From the NCBI GenBank assembly GCA_001414485.1, contig LLEY01000005.1, forward strand, positions 62,001-126,000: 64,000 nucleotides of DNA. The letters run 5' to 3'. Below the pieces are notes generated by a model. The model was not told the DNA's origin and did not search any database. It worked only from the letters and a program-made list of their open reading frames with translations. Position 1 is the first letter of the stretch. Every line of letters starts with the position of its first letter. Of this stretch, positions 58,027-64,000 are shown in pieces. The translations under genes and the position numbers were made by a program. Origin of the DNA: Calycina herbarum. Its lineage: Eukaryota > Ascomycota > Leotiomycetes > Helotiales > Pezizellaceae.

Positions 58027-59597
58027 TTAACTTCCATTTCTCATTTGCTGTGCCATTGCTGCCATTCTTCTATCATGCTCCAGTATACGCCTCGTACGAT
58101 TTTCGATGTACAGTCGATGACGTTCATTTTCAAAAGCTTGTCGAGCTGAACTCTCTGGTTCATGCAAACGGGATATCCCTAAATTGTTTACTTGTTGGAG
58201 ATGTTGTTCTCGGGTATCGTCATCGTGGAGTTCCATTTGAAAAGCCACTTCAAGAGCTGTAGCTGTTGGCGGACTTGTGTTTGATGGCCCTCGATTCGAT
58301 GCGCCCGCCAGCATTCTTCCGCGCCTCGATAGCCACGTTATAGTGTTTATGTTGGAATTGATACCTAGGCAATCTAGATCTACGAAAGCAGACTGTTGCT
58401 CCGTAAAGGCGGATATCTCGAAAAGAAGCTCGGCACCAATGAGCACATCTGTAGTTAGGCCTTCCAGAACATAGAAAACTTCCTCCGGGGGCCGAAGGTG
58501 TGACTTGAACTGATTTTCGAAAGGGTAGAAATGTGTGTGGAAGAGGCCAGAAAGTTCTGCTGTGTTTCCGTCTGCAAGCATGACCATTTCTCCTTGCCCT
58601 GGTACGAGTTGCTCAATTTTCAAACCTCGTTTTCTTGCAAATTCTAGAGATATCAAGTTCAACTCGGACCCCGTGTCGGCATTTGCATAAACGAGATCTG
58701 TATCGAGATAACATCGAAGACGCTGTTGAGGACAATTCATATGTAGGACGTGTCGTATGCTTAACTTTGGCTCGTCGTTGTCATAAACTAGCAGCCTCTC
58801 TGTATTCTTGGTCATTATATTAGTGGTTTGAAGCATCTTCTTCCCAATGATGATTGGGACTGCAAGGGTCTTGAAAACGTGGAATGAGATCGAAAATTTG
58901 TTCGCATCATCGAGCCAACTTTCTTTGTAAAGTGAGCAGCGAGTTGATGAAGTACCAATGGATCTTATTTCACGCCCATCTGCAAGCTGAAACATACGAT
59001 CACAGTTTTCGATCTGGACCTCCAAACCGATTTGTTTGGCAAAGTCTTCACTTATACAATTCCCGTCAGATCCTGTATCGGCCATGGCAAGGACAAAATT
59101 TCCATCAAAACGAACAATTAACCCAACTCGTTTTCCACAAAATGACAGTCGATTTAAACGAGGAGTAGGACCTCTGGAAACTGCCTCAGTCGAATGGAGG
59201 GTTCGCAAAGTTCTCTCAGTGGCGCCAGAGTCCGATGTGATTATGGATAGTCTATCATCGTCGACAGATAATCCTTCCGCGCTATAGCGGGAAATTATAC
59301 CTCCATTTGCGCTCCATACCATAAACGCCCTCATAGCCACATTTTCCTGAGCTAATCCCTTTGACTCGTAAGTGTGGTCGGTTTGGTATTGACGGCCATT
59401 AACAAGTACTAGGGATGTGTAACCCGAAACCCCCCTTTCAGTCCGATACATAGGATCACGCCATCCCCGACGTCGACAGAGAGCTAGAGTCCATTGATCA
59501 GCGTCTTATCACCACGACAGCAGCAAACCAACCGTTCGATATCAATCACTACACACACTTACTTACATTCGAGATATGCCACATAGAATCCCCCCAT
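58027..59597 (-). CDS. dsRNA-binding-like plus two retropepsin-like domains
   Basis: Exons 59597-59567 and 59504-58027 give 502 aa; the small first exon (ATG then GGFYVAYLE) is inferred because its GTAAGT donor and the acceptor at 59505 rejoin the frame as YADQWTLALCRRRGWRDP. Residues ~10-75 look like a fungal dsRNA-binding-like fold (W...L, then LVLVNGRQYQTDHTYESKGL, then AMRAFMVW). Two retropepsin-like halves follow, each with an active-site DTGS: LAMADTGSDGNCIS (about 150-163) and ANADTGSELNLIS (about 285-297), with matching IIIGKKML and DVLIGAELL segments. The C-terminal ~90 residues are charged. One chain could form a pseudodimer of the two aspartic halves. There are no flanking retroelement genes, so this looks like a host gene. 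Whether it cuts proteins is unknown. Confidence 0.8.
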
Positions 59598-59948
59598 GAT
59601 TCCGGGGATACAACGTGTGATGTCTATATCTTCTTTGGGTAGATGGATGACGATATTTTCGGCGACAGGCTTGCCCCCTTCGACTATATGTATAAGGGGG
59701 GGTCTGGCTAGCTCCGTTTCAATATGTCGCTAGTATCTCAAGTTACGAGTTGCACTTGAAAGGGCCGAGAAGTTCATGAATTAATTGAGAACAAGAAGGC
59801 TGGATCTGTCTTTTGTTGCAGCTTTCTAAGAAGCCTCCAGACACCGAAAGCTGAATTAGGCTGCAGCTGCACATGATCGAGGGGCAGCTTTCCACCCTCG
59901 TCACCCAACCAATCCCAAAACCATCAGAACAACCAAAACATTTGAAGA
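59598..59948. other. divergent upstream region, no gene
   Basis: About 350 bp between the minus-strand retropepsin-like gene and the plus-strand DUF6594 gene. It should contain both promoters. Nothing else is recognised. Confidence 0.5.
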
Positions 59949-60774
59949 ATGGAAAATAATATCGAATTGGGCCACACAAGCATCACATACGTCAAAGGTT
60001 ACCCATCTTTAGCCTCCCTTATCGCGAGCGATTACAACATTTAAGCGCTTCGACCGAGTTTCAGCCCGCAACCTCCTCTACTTACAGAGTGAACTTGCTG
60101 AGCTCGAGGAAACACAGGACGATGACAGTGGCAGAAGAGATTGGAAGACTTTCAAATCGCGCTCCGACGATGCCTCTTGTCCCAAGGAAAAAGTAAGGAT
60201 GGAACTCGTGATGAAAATACGAGCAGCAACCAAAGAATACAAAGAAGCCATTCTTCTCGACTCTGCAATTTTATCGCTGCGGAGGCCCTCAAAACAAGCC
60301 TTCGAAGCTTTCCACAACGAATTTTGGAACGTTGAACATCCCAAAGGAGCTTTCCCTAGCTTACTAGGTCCGAGTAGCAAAGTCTATAACGACAGGGAAG
60401 ATCTAATATCTCTCGTCCGCCCACCAGAAGAAGATAGACTTACAGTCTTCTTTCGAAAATATTGTTCCCTCCTTTTCATGACGGGGCGAAAAACTCCCAC
60501 GGGCTCACTTGCATACATCTCCAACCACCGCATCACAGTAGTTGTCGGAACCCTCAATGTCATCCTGGCTGCCACATTCTTATTTGGAGCTATTTTGAAT
60601 TTGTACTATGTTGGCAGTGTGAAAAAGAGGCTGGGTTTGGTGGCTGGCTATACGAGCTGTTTTGCGCTTTGTGTTGTGCTGGCTACGAATGCAAGGAGAG
60701 CGGAGGCCTTTGGGGCTAGTGCTGCTTATGCTGCTGTTCTTGTGGTTTTTGTTAGTGGGAATCTTGGGAATTGA
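59949..60774 (+). pseudogene. DUF6594-type membrane protein with N-terminal frameshift
   Basis: ATG 59949 opens a frame reading GYPSLASLIASDYN, the start of the fungal DUF6594 domain, but a TAA follows at once. The rest of the domain continues in another frame: FKRFDRVSARNLLYLQSELA from about 60040, then EYKEAILLDSAIL, LRRPSKQAFEAFHNEFW, and three C-terminal hydrophobic segments (about 60535-60615, 60630-60685 and 60715-60765) ending at 60774. The family usually has five or six more residues at the join, so a small out-of-frame deletion near 60030-60040 is likely; no splice sites fit. A shortened protein from ATG 60199 is conceivable. The function of the family is unknown. Confidence 0.7.
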
Positions 60775-61308
60775 ATCTTTTCCGGGGGGTGTTCTGCTAT
60801 TTTTTGTTGTGTTTTGAGATTTCTTCGTTTCCCTTATACTGTCCGAGAATGGACAAAAGAAGCCATAGTACAAAGCTTTCGTTACTTCGACTTTTGAGGA
60901 GGTCGAGGTCCAGAAGATCTAGGTCAATATCCGAGATTGTTCCAAGTATTTATTTATACTCGAAATCTTCTAATAAAAATTGTACTTGAAATTTGGAATA
61001 AGAAGGATTTTGGGTTTTTTGCAGTTAGGCAACCAGATGTCTGAAGCGAGGCTTTCTCATCCCCCACTTTTGCGGAGGATCATCTTTCTTGATTTTAGCT
61101 TTGACTGTGCCGCTCGGGAAGCATACTTCATTAGGAGGTATTCTTCCTTGTAGGTGCATGTTCTCGATCGTGATGCTGCACTGCTGCTTCAATGCTGGAA
61201 ACGTCATGTTTAAAATGTACGTAAACAAGACGACCACTACAAGAATCATCACCTTCCATAGGCTCTATTCTTTCTCCGGAAAAATAATAAAATAATTGAC
61301 ATTCGATC
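60775..61308. other. intergenic, no gene seen
   Basis: AT-rich 3' flank of the DUF6594 gene followed by the upstream region of the acetyltransferase gene. No supported frame. Confidence 0.5.
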
Positions 61309-62374
61309 ATGCCATTTAAACTCCTCCCCGCAACGATCGAAGACTTGGATGAAATCACCCTGATGTAAGAAGTTCAGTTCTTGTTTTCTGGTATCCGAGT
61401 GTCTTGTGGTTCAAAGACAATCTTGTGAAATCATCGAGAGGATTTAGTCCTCCTAAATCCTCTCGTTGAATTAATTTTCGTTCTCGAATAACACTTCCAA
61501 ATACCCCAATCCATCCACACCAACTTTCTCCCTCGCCCTAAATCCCATACTATCCCAACCCCCCATCAATCAACCGCTAACCACCCTCCCAGATTCATCT
61601 CAGCATTCTCTTCTCCTCGTCACCTCCTAGTCGCAAAAAAAGTCGACAAAGGAGAACTCCACACCTTCCTCAAAGCCCTAGTAAAGAATCGTCTCGAACT
61701 GAGTGATCCCGATACAGATGTCGTGTCTTTAAAACTTGTAGATGAGGAAACCGGGGAGATAGCTGCTTATGCTCAGTGGGGATTTTCGAGAGAGGTATGA
61801 ATTACATTTAGCAAGAGAGAGATGGAAGTTAATAGATGAAAGCAGGCATCCAAAAAAGAAAAAGAGTACATCAAAACTCACCCTGTAACACCACCTCAAA
61901 ATCTAAATGTTGGATTGAGGGACCGTTTTGGGTCCGGTCTCCACGAGATGGAGGTTAGGAACTGGTCCGTGATGGAGGAGGATTATTTTGGTTTGTTCCC
62001 CACCATCTCATCCCCTCTTATCCCTTCCCCTTTTCCCTTTATCCTCCCTTTTCTTCTTCCCTTGTCCCCTTTTTCACCCCTTCATTCTTCTTCCCCACTC
62101 AACTGAACGTAAAACAGAACTCCTCGACCTAGCGACCCTCCCAAAATTCAAACGTCGCGGAGCAGGAGCCCAACTCGTAAACTGGGGGTTGGAGAGAGCA
62201 GATCGAGAGGAAAAAAGGGCGGTTTTAAGTGCGAGTCCTCAGGGATTGAGTCTTTATAGGAAATTGGGGTTTGTGGAGAGGGATGAGTTGAGGATTGATT
62301 TAGGAGAGTATGGGGGAGAGGGTGTGCATGTTCATGGTGAATTGAGTTCTTTTTTGGTTGAGGGAAGGGTTTGA
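61309..62374 (+). CDS. GNAT-family N-acetyltransferase
   Basis: Exons 61309-61364, 61593-61794, 61846-61990 and 62118-62374 give 219 aa; phases 2, 0 and 1 all join. The N-terminus (FKLLPATIEDLDEITLI) is the usual first strand and helix of GNAT enzymes. The acetyl-CoA loop is LATLPKFKRRGAGAQLVNWG (motif R-x-x-G-x-G/A, about residues 146-152). The C-terminal strand-helix is LSASPQGLSLYRKLGF. The substrate cannot be told; such short fungal GNATs next to unrelated genes are often of unknown target. Intron 1 (228 bp) and intron 3 (127 bp) are long, and the junction after exon 1 is the least certain. Confidence 0.85.
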
Positions 62375-63476
62375 AATGTGCTAATGGATGTGATTTTTAG
62401 TTGCTATGATTAGGGAACCGAGGTCGTAGGGGATTGAACTTATCCAAATGTTGAGTCTAATGACTCGGTGAGTTAGGGATTTAGAATAGAAATGGCCTGT
62501 TCAGTAAAGGGAAAAGCCTCTATGGCTAGAATCAACTTCTAGCTCATGGACAGGTAACGGTTCTCTTTATATTCTCAAGACCACTCCAGAGACGTCGCCC
62601 TCCCCTTTAGCCAGACAAACTTAAGCGAGGCCGAGAGTTCAAAATTTAGACCATGCAACTAAACTAGTCTTTGAGAGATATAAAACTTGAGAAAACTCCA
62701 TGATAATTGTTTTTATGCGGCTTTTCCGAGAGTCCAACCTTCTTTGCACCCAAGTAGCAATATCACGTGTGGAATGCCACCCAAGACGACGGTATTTTGA
62801 ACCTCCATAGTTATTTTTAATCATTTTCACTCTCTTGAATGGCGTTTGAGATTTGGTTTTCTTGCTCTTAAACCGCCTAGACTTCCTACGTGTTTTTAGG
62901 GTTGTTCCTGATCGGTTCTTCTCGATTGAAAATACCAACTTGAGCGATAGGGTGGTATTCAAGTACAAAGTGACTTCCAACCGGTGAAAAAAGTAGATTG
63001 CTATCTCCGTCGGCAATTCGAGGAATATTATTCGATGAACTCCAGCTGGCTTCGAGCAGTTTACCCAAATAGGTATATCACGCCCCTGCTGCTGACGCCA
63101 ACCGTTCTTCGTGCCGTTTGACGGGAGGGAAGCCATCAACTAGAAAAGCCCACCCCGAAAAGGGGAACAGACGAGTTTTTCTTCTAGAGCTTTTTATTGG
63201 TGAGATTTTGATTTCGAGATCCCCCCCAGGTTGTAGTGTAGGGTCACTTCTGCCTCCGCCGTTTCTGACCCCACGCGAATCCTTCTCCACAAAATCTCAC
63301 TGGTGCAATCGTAGCTCCTGCTCACGACCGAAGGAATCGAAAAAGACATGCCACGCTGCCAGCTCTAAGGTGAGAATTATAATTATAATCCCATCATGTT
63401 GTCGGCGTCGTCGCAAAACCATACAACCATCGCCCCATAACCCGAACCTCCTACTCTACTCTCGCGATCGAACGAA
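62375..63476. other. intergenic, no supported gene
   Basis: A 166-codon minus-strand frame (62639-63139) has no recognised motif and is Lys/Arg/Ser-rich by composition, so I did not call it. The last 250 bp are the CT-rich leader of the methyltransferase gene. Confidence 0.45.
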
Positions 63477-64000
63477 ATGTCCGGACTCCCTGAACCAGAA
63501 TCACCACCACCAGGAGCGACGGAGGACACGCCGACAGCCCCGGGCCAAAGCCCCCACCAGCAACTCGCAGACGCTGCGGAACAGGCACAGATTGTCGCAC
63601 AACAAGCTTCCACTACCATTGAAGCCGGTACACCAGACAGTGATTTCGACGATGATGGATACGAAACGGATCAGGATTCTCGAGCCTCAACCTCCATCTC
63701 CTCCAGCGTACGAGACTACTCTTTCGAAAATGGCCGGAGATACCATTCCTTTCGAAGCGGACGCTATCAATTCCCGAACGATGAAACGGAACAAGAGCGC
63801 GAGGATATGAAGCATGCGATGATAATCAACCTCTGCGGTTCCAAACTACACTATGCGCCGATTAAGGATCCACGGAATATCCTGGATATTGGGACAGGGA
63901 CGGGAATTTGGGCTATTGATGGTACGAATTTCAAACAAATCCAGGAAATGGCATAGATCACTTGCTGAATTGATATTCTAGTTGGCGATGAATACCCCGG
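63477..64000 (+). CDS. LaeA-like SAM-dependent methyltransferase, cut by window end
   Basis: Exon 1 is 63477-63921; a 60-bp intron (donor GTACGA, acceptor TCTAG) leads to exon 2 from 63982, which runs off the window. Residues 1-75 are low complexity and acidic. The region DSRASTSISSSVRDYSFENG with RRYHSF is the typical N-terminus of fungal LaeA/TAM-type methyltransferases. SAM motif I is ILDIGTGTGIWAID, continuing across the intron as VGDEYP. About 150 residues are visible of a family usually 300-380 long. Family members act in secondary-metabolism control or as unknown methyltransferases. Membership of the LaeA clade proper cannot be judged from this part. Confidence 0.88.

Noticed and set aside
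62639..63139. 166-codon minus-strand frame
   Set aside because: Long enough to notice, but no motif, odd composition and overlapping alternative frames; not supported as a gene.
1..64000. CRISPR arrays, bacterial operons, rRNA genes
   Set aside because: No spaced identical repeats of CRISPR type and no ribosomal RNA sequence; introns and gene families show a fungal nuclear genome.

Overview
This is eukaryotic DNA from a filamentous ascomycete (Pezizomycotina). Genes are split by short introns (mostly 50-95 bp) with GTANGT-like donors. An AT-rich, ORF-free block of mutated transposons looks like the product of repeat-induced point mutation (RIP). The gene families present (LaeA-like methyltransferase, DUF6594, UstYa-like, fungal transcription-factor middle domain, FAS1 GPI protein) are typical of this group. 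A leotiomycete is my guess, but the sequence alone does not fix the class.

Layout. 1-13.6 kb is a TpA-rich island of nested, dead elements. It holds three Fot1/pogo-type DNA transposons with terminal inverted repeats, a hairpin MITE, Ty3/Gypsy fragments in which reverse transcriptase and a zinc knuckle can still be read, and LTR-like repeats in inverted and direct orientation. 14.3-23 kb holds a transcription-factor-like gene without a zinc cluster, divergent from a short-chain dehydrogenase, and then a Gyp5/EVI5-type Rab-GAP. 23-27.7 kb has no recognisable gene but carries a tandem array of palindromic repeats. 27.7-30.1 kb holds a multi-pass membrane protein, and 32 kb the frameshifted tail of an UstYa-like gene.

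34.3-50.8 kb is the most unusual part: a plus-strand array of at least six diverged paralogues of a family I do not recognise. Each has an N-terminal alpha-helical domain with a repeated AWL...VAW...PWL tryptophan pattern, a charged linker that often contains an I-K-x-E motif, and a C-terminal Lys/Glu/Leu coiled coil ending in a basic tail. Three copies look intact (38.5, 43.1 and 49.3 kb; the last has two domains). One has an open frame but a lost start codon (46.7 kb). Two are broken by frameshifts and stops (34.4 and 40.9 kb), and a lone C-terminal relic lies at 37.1 kb. Shared leader introns and duplicated flanks show growth by DNA-level duplication, followed by birth and death of copies.

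51.5-64 kb is mostly ordinary: a GPI-type FAS1 protein, a BLOC1S1/GCN5L1-like subunit, ribosomal protein eS8, an unusual dsRNA-binding-like/double-retropepsin protein, a frameshifted DUF6594 membrane protein, a GNAT acetyltransferase and the start of a LaeA-like methyltransferase cut by the window edge. I see no operon-like logic. The only group of genes clearly related to each other is the paralogue array. All exon boundaries are inferred from splice signals, reading phase and family fit.
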